Assembly (NCBI GenBank): GCA_022578605.1
Contig: MU394118.1
Location: 165,119 to 229,118 of the forward strand
Direction: 5' to 3'
DNA length: 64,000 bases
From: Camillea tinctor
Lineage: Eukaryota > Ascomycota > Sordariomycetes > Xylariales > Xylariaceae
The translations under genes were made by a program, and so were the position numbers. The number at the start of each line of letters is the position of its first letter. Position 1 is the stretch's first letter. This document shows, one piece after another, positions 35,351 through 46,288 of this stretch. The notes below the pieces were generated by a model that was given only the letters and a program-made list of their open reading frames with translations, was not told where the DNA came from and did not search any database.

Positions 35351-37114
35351 TGTGACTAATATGGATTTAATTTGTTATGAGCGTGTTTTGCTGAGATCAT
35401 AAATTTGACATCCATGGATTTTATTCAAACAGGTTCTGGATTTGTTATACATATGTTTTCCTGCTAGTTAAGCAACCTCCCCGTGATGGCATAATAGGAC
35501 AAAGACGGATTTTTCCTAATTGCGAAGTTTTATTGACTCCGAACCTAAAATACCTGGTAGGGAGAAAGCGAAATCCACACTGGGAGGAGATAATTCAACG
35601 GAACGACCCGAGAAGTAGGAACCGAAGCGTTATTCAATAGGTAGTAATTATACGACATAGTCAGGTTGAAAATCACCACCTAAATATTCATCGAGAAAAT
35701 AAGGGGCTTCTTCCACCTAAAACAAGTTTATAAATAGACAAGGATCTAAGTAGGTTCTCATTACAACTGAGAACGAGATACTCTTTATCACTGCTTCCAT
35801 TGAGGATACTACTATCTCTAGGAGCATGTCGCAAAAGCCTTTTCAAGTTTAGATGGTTATGGGATGAAAAACAAGCATGTATAATATCGTTAAGGGGAAT
35901 GAATGCTATCAGTACGAATATTTTAAAAGGACTCTCCAGGAGAGGGGATAGTTTTAAGCTATTATATCCACTAAACATTACCTTAATGTAATATAAAAAG
36001 AACCACCCCCTATCCCTCTATTCAAAGTTCGAACACTCCTATAATCCTAAACTTACTACGCAGAGCTAATACATTCTTGTTGCGTGATATGATCACTCGG
36101 TTCCAAGTGGCTTCCAGTCTCACTTCTAATATTTATCGTTATAATCATCAAACTTTCCGTAAAGCCGGCGGGGAACCATCGTGATGAATTCTCTCCTAAT
36201 TCACTGGCGTTGATCTAAACGTGTGATTGCCATGGAGACCAATACAAGGTCGATTGATAAACCAATATTAGAACATCAAACCTCAACGAGGGAAATATAA
36301 ATAATCAAAATGGCTACAAATAAGCTTTGCATTCATGCTATTCACGGTTTATAGGATGAGCCTTGTTTTATCTCAACCCATATCCCCAATTTGCTGTCAT
36401 GAGGAACCAAGCAAGTGCTTAGATAACAACATGTTATTGTGCAAATAACCTAGACTATAACTATAGATGTCACTGTTACCTATATGCAAGAACCTTCTCT
36501 GTTCCTTCCTAACCGCTAACCATCGCGTATTATCGATATATATGTCAAATTAGAAGAAAGGAATACTTTCTAAAGTATTTCAAGTAATTTGTGCATTATT
36601 TTAGGTTGCCTAATCATGGTGTACTACTATTTGACTTTGCGAGGTATCATCAAATAGACGGGAAACATAGTGATTCTTATGGGATAAAGACGAGGTGATA
36701 TAGTAACTGGTATCTAAGGTTTGTTGGTTACGATGCGTCTATTTATGTTGTTATCTTATATGGAAGAATATTATACGCAATTATCTTATAGAACTGTCTG
36801 GCCGCATCTGCGGGGATCTCGAAACTCGTTCCTGCGTTCGTATGCCAAGGCGGAGTGTTTACGTTGCTGCAAAAGTCAACGAGCCGGTAAAGGGAATTAT
36901 ATATTTAGCCGATGAGGAGCATAGAGGTACCAAGCTTAACACTATACCGACCTTCCATAGATACTCTGCCGCGAGGCAAATAGGTTAAGGTACAGTGTTG
37001 CACGCGGCAGAATCGTCATGTCTGTATTTAAAGAAGACAGTCCCCCCTATTCCCGATGTCGTGAATCATGATAGTCGGATCGTCACAAGAATAACCAGAA
37101 AACAAGCTGAAAAA
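35351..37114. other. intergenic spacer containing an LTR fragment
   Basis: About 1.8 kb of AT-rich sequence after the copper transporter. Apart from the LTR fragment at 36395-36522, I see no supported gene. Open frames at 35688-35978 and 36721-36915 have no family resemblance. Confidence 0.5.
36395..36522. mobile_element. diverged LTR fragment (5' part)
   Basis: 128 bp that align along their length with 50425-50552: both start TGTCA(T/C)GAGG, share ACCAAGCAAGTG, ACTATRGATGTCACTGTT and GTTCCTTCCTAACC, and differ mostly by C/T and G/A changes. The 3' half of the element is absent here. Confidence 0.6.
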
Positions 37115-37851
37115 ATGAAGAGCCCAGACACCATCGCAGCATTACTGCTACTTGCTGGCCTGTCGGCTGGTCAGACGCCAGAGGGCTTCGAGCCCGCAGT
37201 CGAGACGAAGCTTGATGTCACTTTCGGAACCAAAGTAGTCGAAACGCCTGGTACGGCGCTGACGAGGACGGATACTGCGCAGAGACCTAGCATAGCATTC
37301 TCCGAAGCCGATCCGGAAAAGTACTATTTGTGGATGATGATCGGTATGCCTAGCAACTCCCCCCCCTCAAGCGTACTCGAAACTTGAAAGACTGACACTA
37401 ACCGACCCGCGCGTAGATATCGATGCGTAAGCTACAGCTACTTGCTTATTCCCTTCTATCCTTACCTCGTCCCATCCTTCATAGGTTATCGACTTTCTAA
37501 CTAGTCTGCAACAGATCCACCAACTTCGCCAACCCGGGCGCCGGCCAACCGGCCACGTACCTCCACACCGTGCTGCGGGACTTCACCGCCGCGAGCGGGG
37601 AGACATTGACGACGACGGCCAACGGGCCTGTGGCCTGGTTCGCGCCTGCACCTCCGGCCGAGAACCCGCCGCACCCGCACCGCTACACGAACCTGTTGTG
37701 GGAGCAGCCCGACGGGGCATCTTGGACCATTCCAGCGGCGGCAAGCTCCATGCTGCAGAGCCAGAAGCTGGGGTTTAGCGTCCCCAATTTCATCCAGGCA
37801 GCGGGCTTGGAAGCACCGATTGCGGCGAACTACTTTAATGTTTCCGGTTAA
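37115..37851 (+). CDS. secreted PEBP-like (phosphatidylethanolamine-binding) protein
   Basis: Three exons, 37115-37343, 37417-37426 and 37515-37851, give 191 residues. The middle exon is only 10 nt, yet joining it restores MMIDIDASTNF, the D-x-D-A motif of the PEBP ligand pocket. The first intron has an ACTAACC branch site. A clear signal peptide (TIAALLLLAGLSAGQ) begins the protein. YLHTVLRDFT, WFAPAPPAENPPHPHRYTNLLWEQP (the P-P..H-R-Y signature) and SVPNFIQAAGL complete the fold. Secreted fungal PEBP-like proteins are small-ligand-binding proteins resembling the carboxypeptidase inhibitor Tfs1; the ligand is unknown. An ATG further upstream (36995) would give an implausible leader, so 37115 is chosen. 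Confidence 0.88.
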
Positions 37852-38182
37852 GAGGAGGTGGGCGCAGGGAGAGTGGAGGCTGATGGCATGAGAGTAGTAT
37901 AAATGGAGATGAGTTAACATTAGGGGGACCGGGAGTCTTCTCAGCGTGATGAGGAAATGATGATATGTTTGTTAGTCCATTACTCTTACAGATAACAAGT
38001 GGTAATGTGCAGTTTACGTAGTGTAGATAAAGTAAAAGCTTTCGTTTACGATAGCTAGCAAACCATGGACATATAGGACTAAATAACACACTACTTGTTC
38101 TCAGGTCTTATGGATAACCATACGACTTCTTGATCTCTATTGTAGATCCTATGTAAAAGTACGGAATACCTTTCCTGGCCTT
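37852..38182. other. short convergent spacer
   Basis: Tail-to-tail region of the PEBP gene and the FMN-oxidase gene. No further feature. Confidence 0.5.
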
Positions 38183-39787
38183 TTAAGCAAGTTCCGGCGT
38201 GGAAGGGAAATACGCCCCCCTGGGCATTGACTCGAGGGCATCGCGGCTGATATCCTGAATACTAGGGTATCCCGCCACATTCATAAGAATATCAAATTCC
38301 GCCAGTAGACTCTTGACTACATGCCGGACGCCCTCCTCTCCGGCGCATCCCAATCCGTACACCCACAAACGGCCGATAAAGATAAACTTCGCACCGAGAG
38401 CGAGCGCTTTGAACACGTCCGCGCCGGTGCGCACTCCCGAGTCGAACATGATCTTTTTTCCGTTTTCAACCCGTTAGCGTGGATACCGCATAAGTAGAGA
38501 GCATAAAGGGGGTATCGTAAAGTAACTCACATAGATCTTATTCCCTACTGCATCTACGATCTTCTCTAACGCGTCCAGACTTCCCACCGCGCCGTCCACC
38601 TGCCGCCCTGCATGGTTCGAAACTACGATCCCATCGACGCCCATATCAGCTGCCCTCCGTGCATCCGCCGTACTCTGCACCCCCTTGAGGCAGAACGGCT
38701 TCCCGCCGCTGACCCGGCGCCACTGCTCCATCAGCCACGACAGGCGGTCCCACGAGAACGCGTGCCCGTGCTATATATGCTCGTCGATCTAGCGGGCACC
38801 GACCTCCCGCGCATTCTTCTTTTCTTGCTCTTCGGGGCTCAGCGTCTCTAGGAAGGCTGGGTCTGAGAGCCCTAGGTCCCCGGCCCCATGCTCGTGGTAG
38901 AACGCGTAGTTCCCCCGCGCAACGTCGTCGTGCCGCCACCCCAGCTGCCACGTGTCCGTCGTGAGGATCAAGGCTGCGTAGCCGTTGCCCGCGGCGCGCT
39001 CTAGCATCGATAGGGTGACAGCATCGTTGGGGCTCCAGTAGAGCTGGTAAAAGCGGATTGCGTCCCCTTCTCGCTTTCCCCTTTCCCTACTCCCTTCTGT
39101 CTCACATTTTCTCGATGCATTGCTGCCTCCCTGGTCATTTGCTGCTGCGGCATCTTCTATGCTACAACTCCCCGCGGAGCTGAGGCAGTATGGTAGGCCT
39201 AGTTCTCCAGCGACCCGGGCTGGTGACAGCTCTCCAGTCGGGTGGTAAATGCGGTTGATGCCGATGGGGGCGAACCCGATTGGCGCTGCGGCATCGCGTC
39301 CGAAGATCTGTGTCATTGTATCCCGGTTGTTGGTATCGACCAGTGTGCGGGGCACGATCTGATGCCGGTAGAAGGCCTGCCGATTAGCATAGTGAGTCCA
39401 TGACAGACCGGCATTGCTGGATGCGTAGAGCCTAGAAGAACCAATCATGTAGGAAAGTGAGAATCTTATCCGTAGGTGGCTCTACTTGCGCAAATGGATG
39501 GGCTATGGTTTCAATTGACATGTAAAGGTGTTTGAGGTACTCAATGATATCTTAATAGGACGTACCATCCACTCTCGGAGAGGCGTTCCTTGGCAAGAGC
39601 ACGTAACTTGTCAGGGTCTGGAGATGGGATCAGGAAGCTTATCCGCAAGATGAATTGGGTTAGACCACCTACGTGTATTGAATGGTGGATGTTTCCCTTC
39701 GTTAGGAGCCCAAAATAGTTCTCGTTGCAGCAGGCCCCATTGCGCTGTGCCCCGCATATTGATATTGAGGTTGTTTGGATTGCTCAT
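38183..39787 (-). pseudogene. FMN-dependent 2-hydroxy-acid oxidase (lactate 2-monooxygenase-like) with two in-frame UAG codons
   Basis: Four exons, 39673-39787, 39566-39617, 38531-39431 and 38183-38452, join in frame to 445 codons. Every splice site is canonical, with TCTAACC and CGCTAACG branch sites. MSNPNNLNINMRGTAQWGLL opens the protein, then GWLYASSNAGLSWTHYANRQ, APIGFAPIGINRIYHP, FYQLYWSP, LILTTDTWQLGWRHDD, SNHAGRQVDGAVGSLDAL (catalytic His) and DSGVRTGADVFKALALGAKF (FMN phosphate) follow. The frame is broken only by TAG at 38789-38791 and 38771-38773, seven codons apart, where homologues are expected to have Trp (ARWIDEHIWHG context). An intron hiding both would be only 33 bp. Either the gene is newly dead or the codons are edited to UGG in mRNA. 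A charged insertion near 39065-39135 (TEGSRERGKREG) is also unusual. Confidence 0.8.
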
Positions 39788-40394
39788 TGTAAGCACTTGT
39801 GACAGAGCACCTCTGAATTATGCCTTGGATAAGGGGGACGAGTAGTAATAGGCCATCATGTCTGAACTTGGTATTGTAGATGGGGGTCCATTTTATACCT
39901 ATCCTTAGACGCGTATCGATTATACCCAATTTTGATGACGTCGGGATTATGTAGATGACAGTTAATAGTCTAAGAGTGACATGATATGGCATAATGAGAA
40001 AGATTCAACGTCATTTGGACGTGTAGTCGAGCAATGACGGGGCACGAAGAACGGACAGGTGGTTACAGAAGTCAACATTCAGACATACCTGGCAACATAT
40101 ATATGTGAGTATGATCTATTTAGTATGGTGATTTCCCCAGGAGATGAAAGTGTTTGCGTGAACGTCTTTTCTCGTGATAGTCACTAGCAAAAGAAATGGG
40201 GTCAACTATGCTCCTAAGTCAGCCCTTAAATAATCTAGCAACCAAAAACGCCGTTCACCCCATGCAATGGCCCTTATAAAAGGTATGAATTCAAATACTC
40301 CCTCGCTAGGCAATTTTTTCTTATTGTTTTCCTCCCTCTTTTTTTGTTCGAAATCAAAATAATCGCCCGTGCACCGTAGCTGAAATATCCTAAA
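39788..40394. other. intergenic spacer
   Basis: Promoter region of the FMN-oxidase gene and 3' region of the Ytp1-like gene (same strand). Nothing else supported. Confidence 0.5.
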
Positions 40395-42149
40395 TCAGCG
40401 TGCAATACCCTCGTTGTTTTTGCCAACCGTGCTCGGGCTATTTGAATCACTGTCGTCATCTGCAACTTGATGTCTTGGGCTATCATCCTCGTCATCGCTC
40501 ATTAGTCCCTCAAGCTCAAATTCTTGCGCATCTCGGACCGGAACGTTCCCATTCAAGCGTGGGCCTAGACGGCCATTCACCAACTCCTTGTTGGGTAGTT
40601 CGGTGGTCGAGTTGCGTTCGTAGACGTTGATAAGCATGCATGAAAAGAGGAATACAAGGAAGGCAAGCGAATATAAAATCAAGATGTATGCGACATGGTC
40701 CATGCTGGAAGCGTCGACCAGGGCCATCTGCTCCTCAGTGGCGCCCATGAACAAGAAGCCGGACGCATACAGTAGCTTTGGTATAAGTTAGCAAATTTGA
40801 GTCAGACGTAGTCAGAGTGGGAACACTAGTGATAGAATTATACATACGAAGATGGGGATGTATTGAAAGCTATTGGTTTCCTGACCGGTCATAGACATGC
40901 CAGGACGATCTTTGACCACGAAAGATACTTCAATGATACGGGTGAGGCCCGCAGCCATCAGGGTGTAGCCGAACATCTTGTGGGTCTCGGCGCTGATCAT
41001 CAATTCCTGGGGATGAGAGCTCATAGCCCAGCCGGTGATCAAAAGGACAAACCCCGGCACGAAATTGCGCTGCGGTCGGCCGTCACGGTCTTTACTGAGC
41101 CATATGCCGGCCAAGCCAGCACACCACCAGACGATCCCCATGGTGGTGTGCTGCCAGTCGTTTTTAACCCAGGCCGTACCCCACCGGTGCTCGGTGAATG
41201 TATTCACACATCCCCAAGCAGCGATGACGGCGCTGTCGAAGAATTCCTGCGACCGGCCAGTGCGCTGAATCCATAACTGTCCCGCCAATAACAGCAGGGT
41301 CAGCAAGATGCCATAGGCAATAAAGGCACTGCCCATGATGAAATGAGCTAGACACTGTCCCACATGCTCGCCCTGGCAGAAGCCGAGGGCAGTAATGCCA
41401 CCAAACAGCATCTGAGTCCAAGACAATACGGGCATGGCTTTTCCGACGATGCCGTGGCCAAGCTTGACAACACGGCGAATCTTTAGGTGGATACCCCTCT
41501 CGATGTGTAGCTTAAGATATATGCCCATGAGGATCTGGACGAAGAGCAGCAAGGACAGCGGCGAGGCAAACTTGGAGTGGACGTTGGAGTGCAAGAATTC
41601 GCGACCACCGTGCATGTGGCCGAGGGCATAGCCGAGGACAGCCAGTATCGTACCGACAGACTGGAGAGGAACGTGCCATCGCGACTTGACGATCTATAGA
41701 ATCAAAAAAAAAAATATGCGGTTAGAAAAGGACACAGTTAAACACATGTCAAGATTGGCGCAAAGGAGTGGATGATGTGAATGAATGTCTTACACCAAGG
41801 ACCATGCCCAGCGGGAAAACGATGCCCCAGGCGGCTATCTGGATGAATATGTGAATCCATAATATCGTGTCCTACAAACGATTGATCAGCGTCAGGGGTG
41901 GTTGGCTATTAGTTGGTGGCGGGCTTATACTTATGGGTCGGAGGGGAAGTGAAATAGTGAAGGTGGTGTAAGTAAGGGCAAACATACAATGGGATCGGCA
42001 GAGATGGCCTCGCCATCCTCGATGTGCGTCGAGCTGTGATCGTGTGCGGAAGCCATGGGAATAGCGGCGAAAGCAAGCAAAAGTATAGGGAAAGAAAGGC
42101 AAGAATCAGCAAGCATGTTTGCTCTCGGAGAGAAATTGAATGTAGCCAT
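40395..42149 (-). CDS. Ytp1-like multi-pass membrane protein (DUF2427, cytochrome b561-like)
   Basis: Four exons, 41988-42149, 41794-41871, 40848-41693 and 40395-40775, all phase 0, give 488 residues. A signal peptide (CLSFPILLLAFAAIPMASA) is followed by HDHSSTHIEDG. Exon 2 encodes one helix (ILWIHIFIQIAAWGIVFPLG). The following helices include conserved His in YALGHMHGG and LHIERGIHLKIRRVVKLGHG, the cytochrome-b561-like arrangement of the DUF2427 region. The second half has EHRWGTAWVKNDWQHTTMGIVWW and SSHPQELMISAETHKMFGYTLM, typical of the Ytp1 C-terminal domain. The cytosolic tail (about 430-488) is acidic (MSDDEDDSPRHQ). Yeast Ytp1 is a membrane protein of unknown function; haem binding is inferred from the paired His only. 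A Met at 42185 would add 12 residues. Confidence 0.88.
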
Positions 42150-44397
42150 GGCGGCTAGGTGCAGGTTCCCCTTCCCCCCCTTCACGGGCGCTCGCGTTTC
42201 GTCTTTCTGACAGCCGGGGAGATTCAGGATCTTTGATGCTGTAGCAAGCTCGGTGGGGAACTGGGACGAAAACAGATGCTTTGCAGCCAGTCAGGGTAAT
42301 GGCAATCAGGCAATCGGACCCGATAGCTAGATTGGGGGGGTAAAAAACGAAGAAGAAAATATTGGGTCTTATGTTTTCGAAATATCGAGTTTAAGTGCGA
42401 CGGATTATACGGAGATAGCTTCAATGTGGTCAACAAGAAACTAGAAGGGAAAAAAAAAGAAAAGAAAAACAAGAAGGTTGAGAGGGAGAAGAGGTGGAAA
42501 AGGTTAAAAAAAAAAAAAGAAAAGAAAGAAAAAAAAAGTATTACCTAGAAGGAATCTTTGCTTCCTTCCTTCTCTTTTTTTTTCTCAACTTCCCCCCCTC
42601 CCCACTCTCCAATAATGTCTAACTACTAGGTAATCTAGTAGGTAGTACACCCGCCTATCTCCTTCCAATCCCTTCAATCCTTAGATAACCTCACCTCACG
42701 GGCTCACATGGATACAGAGCATTCTAACGTAAGCAACATCACCTAATAACTAATAACTAGTGAAAACTATGGTGCATAACATAAGCTAACCTAACCTTAA
42801 GCAGGGAGGTAGGGGGTATAAGGTACATAATGAAGGATCAATTGCGCGGCATCTGATTCGATTGAAACCTACCTGAGGTTGGACTCGAATATTTACTAAC
42901 ATAATTGGCAGCTGGCGTGTTATGCTAGCTAGCGCAAATGTTGTGAATGTTCAATTCCTGTTGTGTTTACCATCCAGGAAGTATTCCCGCTCGTGGTTCG
43001 GCCTGTTCCAGAGCTCCCGAAGATCCGTAACCCCTGTCGTTTGTTCTAAATATGTGTGTACACTATAATTCTAACCCCTGTCATTGGCCGATACCCCACA
43101 CGCTTACATGCACATTACACAATGTACGATTCCATTACATGGATGTAGTCTACGGATCTCTACTCCGTACCTAGGTATATATTTCAATTAGATAAATCTA
43201 TGAAGTTATTCCCATCCTGATTGCTGCAGGCATGCAAGACATTGAGTTAGCCATCGTGAAATGGGGCGGCATAAAATCTGTTTATTGCTTGTTTTAATCG
43301 TTGGTTATTTTACCATGCGCCTGCTAAATGCGTATTAAACCAAGTTGTCTTATAAAATCATGACTCAATCCATTCCTACGCGCGCATCACTGGGATGCTT
43401 CTGCTTTGGACTTCCTATTTCAACCCACGTCTTCCTCCACTTTGCTAGGTACCTATAGCTCTTCATAGTCTCCTGATACCAGCGTATGCCTCGAAATCAG
43501 TATACGGCCCAAAGCATTTATGTCGCTATCATATTCAATTCGATTAGAAATGGTTTCCACCTTCCCCTATTGCTTCGGCCCCATATACCAATCTCAATCT
43601 CAAAACTCAGCCTCATCCATTGCTCAGTATTCCTTGGCAAGGAATACGGGACGAACTTTTTCCAAGGCAAGAAAATCTGAAAAGGGAAATTAATCCGAAT
43701 GGGATATTACAATAAGCTGTGAAGTTTAGTCTATTTGCATGAACGTAGCTGTTTGTATATTGTTTTCATGTATTTGGGATTGGAGTAGGTTATGAAGTAT
43801 CATGTACGGTGATCGGACCAGAGGTCTTCACGGGGCCCCCGCTTGGATACCTACAATACCTATAATTCCCATGGGTGGGGTCCTGTATTGCCGTTTTTGT
43901 CTCAATTATATAATATTTAAGACGTGTCATACATAGCCCATTCTGATATCGTTACGAAATGCCAGCTTTGTTACCGAAGTCCATCAAAAACCACAGTCTC
44001 TTTCATGAAGCTCAAAAAGCCACATTGAGATACGGGCTTAGATACAGTAAGGAGGGATTCGAGACGAACAAGGCCTGTCTAGAATCATGTATCGATTGCG
44101 ACAAACTACCAAATGATCCCTGCTTCAAGTTAGTGGTAGACTTGCATAGGTCATATCGCTTTGTTTGAGAGCAGCTTTGTTTAAGCCTTCCGAAAGGATA
44201 AGTCCCCTGATATGCCTACCCCTTTCATTGATGTACCAGTATATCCCCCATATGAGGGGAAAGTGGGACCGAAGTAGGATATAGGAACTGGTTTCATAGA
44301 AGGACAAGCTCTCAGGTAAACCTTTCTCTCCTTGGTGATTCCGCGTAAAACCTAAACCCAGGGAACTCTGCCAATATAAGCTATCCAGCCTCATGAA
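42150..44397. other. divergent intergenic region
   Basis: About 2.2 kb between the Ytp1-like gene (minus) and the WSC gene (plus). Purine-rich runs (poly-A/AG at about 42430-42540) lie upstream of the Ytp1-like gene. The last clear TACCTAGGTA-type motifs of the window are at 43169 and 43449. Open frames at 43486-43680 and 43959-44168 are unsupported. Confidence 0.45.
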
Positions 44398-45234
44398 ATG
44401 AGAGCCACTAACTCTATATGTACCTTTGGCATCATCATTGCCACAGTCGTTGGCCTGGGGGTGGCGGCAACAAGCTTCAACGGTGCTATTGCTCCTGGTC
44501 TTCAAGTAGGAAACCTTCAGTACCTCGGATGCGCCAACGAAATCCCCGGACGTGTTCTCACAGGTCTCAGTTACTCGGACGACAAGATGACCATTGAGAG
44601 CTGTCAGGCTTACTGTAACAAGAACAACTTTCCCTTGTCGGGCGTCGAGTACGGGAGGGAGTGCTACTGCGGCAAGTGGATCACCAAGCCTGCCACCCTG
44701 AATCAACAAGGCTGTGACATGCCCTGCGGGGGCAACGGCAAGCAGATGTGTGGCGGCAGCAGCCGTATGTCCATCTTCAATTCTACAACCTTTGTAGGGC
44801 CTTCGGCACCGAAAACGTCTGGGTCTTGGCAGTACCAATCCTGCTTCATGGAGCCTTCGATGGGGGCGCGAGCGCTCGACACGCTGGTAAAGGCGGACGA
44901 TCAGATGACAGTGGACATATGCCTCAAAGCCTGCCGAGATGCGGCATACCCCTACGCCGGGCTCGAATACGGCCGCGAGTGCTGGTGCGGCACGCAGCCA
45001 TGGCCCGATCTCGAAGACGCGTCCGATCCGAGCTGTGCTATGCAGTGCGATATGACGTGTGGGGGCAACGGGATGCAGATATGTGGCGGCAGAGGCGCCA
45101 TTAATATATATAAGGATACCGCCTCTAAGAAGAGAGACTTAGAGGGGAGCTTGTCAGATGTTGACATTTTGCGCGCCAGGAAGGGCAGGTTCGTGCGAGT
45201 ATTGCCTGGGCCTCACGGTGGTAGACACGTGTGA
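44398..45234 (+). CDS. secreted protein with two WSC domains
   Basis: Single exon of 278 residues. A signal peptide (SICTFGIIIATVVGLGVAA) precedes two tandem WSC domains. Domain 1 is about residues 40-128 (YLGCANEIPG.., ESCQAYC, YGRECYCGKW, CDMPCGGNGKQMCGG). Domain 2 is about residues 143-238 (YQSCFMEPSM.., DICLKACRDAAYPYAGLEYGRECWCG, MTCGGNGMQICGG). Each has the usual eight cysteines ending in CGG..ICGG. WSC domains bind cell-wall glucans or other carbohydrate. There is no transmembrane helix, unlike the yeast Wsc stress sensors, so this should be a soluble or wall-bound lectin-like protein. The C-terminal tail is basic with a KKR processing-like site. A long open frame on the opposite strand is a shadow. 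Confidence 0.92.
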   Translation: MRATNSICTFGIIIATVVGLGVAATSFNGAIAPGLQVGNLQYLGCANEIPGRVLTGLSYSDDKMTIESCQAYCNKNNFPLSGVEYGRECYCGKWITKPATLNQQGCDMPCGGNGKQMCGGSSRMSIFNSTTFVGPSAPKTSGSWQYQSCFMEPSMGARALDTLVKADDQMTVDICLKACRDAAYPYAGLEYGRECWCGTQPWPDLEDASDPSCAMQCDMTCGGNGMQICGGRGAINIYKDTASKKRDLEGSLSDVDILRARKGRFVRVLPGPHGGRHV

Positions 45235-45989
45235 AACATTATAAACAGGCTAAAGATAGTAAATTTGGTATAGGTAAGAAAGCGTCTGTATATATATTGA
45301 GCGGTATGGCTCACGATAATTTCCTCACGGCCTTGGATGATGTATTAACTTAGTTGCCCCTTATCATAGTTCTTCCCCCTTATCTAGATTATCAATATGT
45401 CACGGACTATATACGAGCTAATAGCCAAAAGCTATTAGCATTTGCTTTTTAGCTTTACATTATTGAATAAGTGAAAGATAGAATGTGTGCACAAGTAATA
45501 TACAACCAGCTAACTAAAGGCATAGACTTTTAGGAAAGTGTGCCGCTCAATATACGCATGGGTTTATGCTACGTACCCTAGTATAATAAACTAGACGTGG
45601 AGACTACGAGCGAGATAAGGCAGGCCAAATGTAATTCCAGGCCTAGAATAGGTATAAGGTATTTGGTCTTGGTGATCACTTGGGTCAATGGTAAACTTTA
45701 AGAGTGGGCGAGTTCAAGTTTGATAAACGAGTGTATGGTTCTGTAAGACCCCAACGCTACACGAAGAAAGTTACAAGCTCTTAAAATCATAACAAACTAG
45801 GCAAAATGAACGTGTAGTGTGACGTAAAAGCAGCCCGGAATTCCACCCCTAAACCGAGATATAACACTTTGATGTATCCCAAAGGATAAGCCCTGTACTT
45901 TGTCAATCAGTATATTAGCAATTTATATCTCAGTAACAACCCACTTAGAAGAGACTTACAAGTATCAGATATCCTTTTAAAATTTCGGC
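45235..45989. other. start of the gene-poor subtelomeric part
   Basis: AT-rich sequence containing one copy of a 63-bp dispersed repeat (45397-45459). No gene seen. Confidence 0.5.
45397..45459. repeat. dispersed 63-bp repeat with internal hairpin, copy 1
   Basis: Nearly identical to 52486-52549. Both contain GTCACGGACTATATA(C/T)GAG followed by CTAATAG..AAAAGCTATTAG and CATTTGCTTTTTAGCTTTACA. The CTAATAG/CTATTAG halves are inverted, so the element can fold as a small hairpin. Flanks are unrelated. Confidence 0.75.
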
Positions 45990-46262
45990 TTAGCTCTGCT
46001 CCTCCCGATGGTTCTTGCGTTTGGTCTCTTCACCCCAGCTCACGAAGACGAGGTCAGGGACAGCCTCTTCATGTTCAACCTCTCCTTGTTTGGCATCTTC
46101 GTGATTAGTCTCTTCTCCCCAGCCATAGAAGAAGACATCAGGCACAGCCTGAATCTTACCGTCCACACTGCGTATTTCGAGATTAGTTTCCGTGTCAACG
46201 ACAGGCGTTAGAGGTGTAGCACTGCTAACTGCAGCAATATGGAGCTGCCGCCAATATAATAT
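45990..46262 (-). pseudogene. internally duplicated gene fragment (W-G-E-E repeat)
   Basis: On the minus strand a frame stays open from a stop near 46263 to TAA at 45990 but contains no Met start. It encodes ..TNLEIRSVDGKIQ followed by two copies of one unit, AVPDVFFYGWGEETNHEDA and AVPDLVFVSWGEETKRKNH, separated by KQGEVEHEE. The unit is about 30 codons and the DNA copies are visibly similar (CCAGC..GAAGA..). A possible intron 3' end (TTGCTGCAG) precedes the fragment, so it may be the last exon of a gene whose upstream part has decayed. I do not recognise the family. Confidence 0.35.
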
Positions 46263-46288
46263 AAAGAACTATAGTGATCAGTGCGCGC

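Noticed and set aside
38757..38805. A very short intron that would remove both TAG codons of the FMN oxidase
   Set aside because: The only GT..AG pair spanning both stops gives 33 bp, shorter than the other introns here (50 bp or more), lacks a branch site and would delete conserved residues.
44125..44838. 237-codon open frame on minus overlapping the WSC gene
   Set aside because: The + strand encodes two complete WSC domains with all cysteines and a signal peptide, so the minus frame is a shadow.
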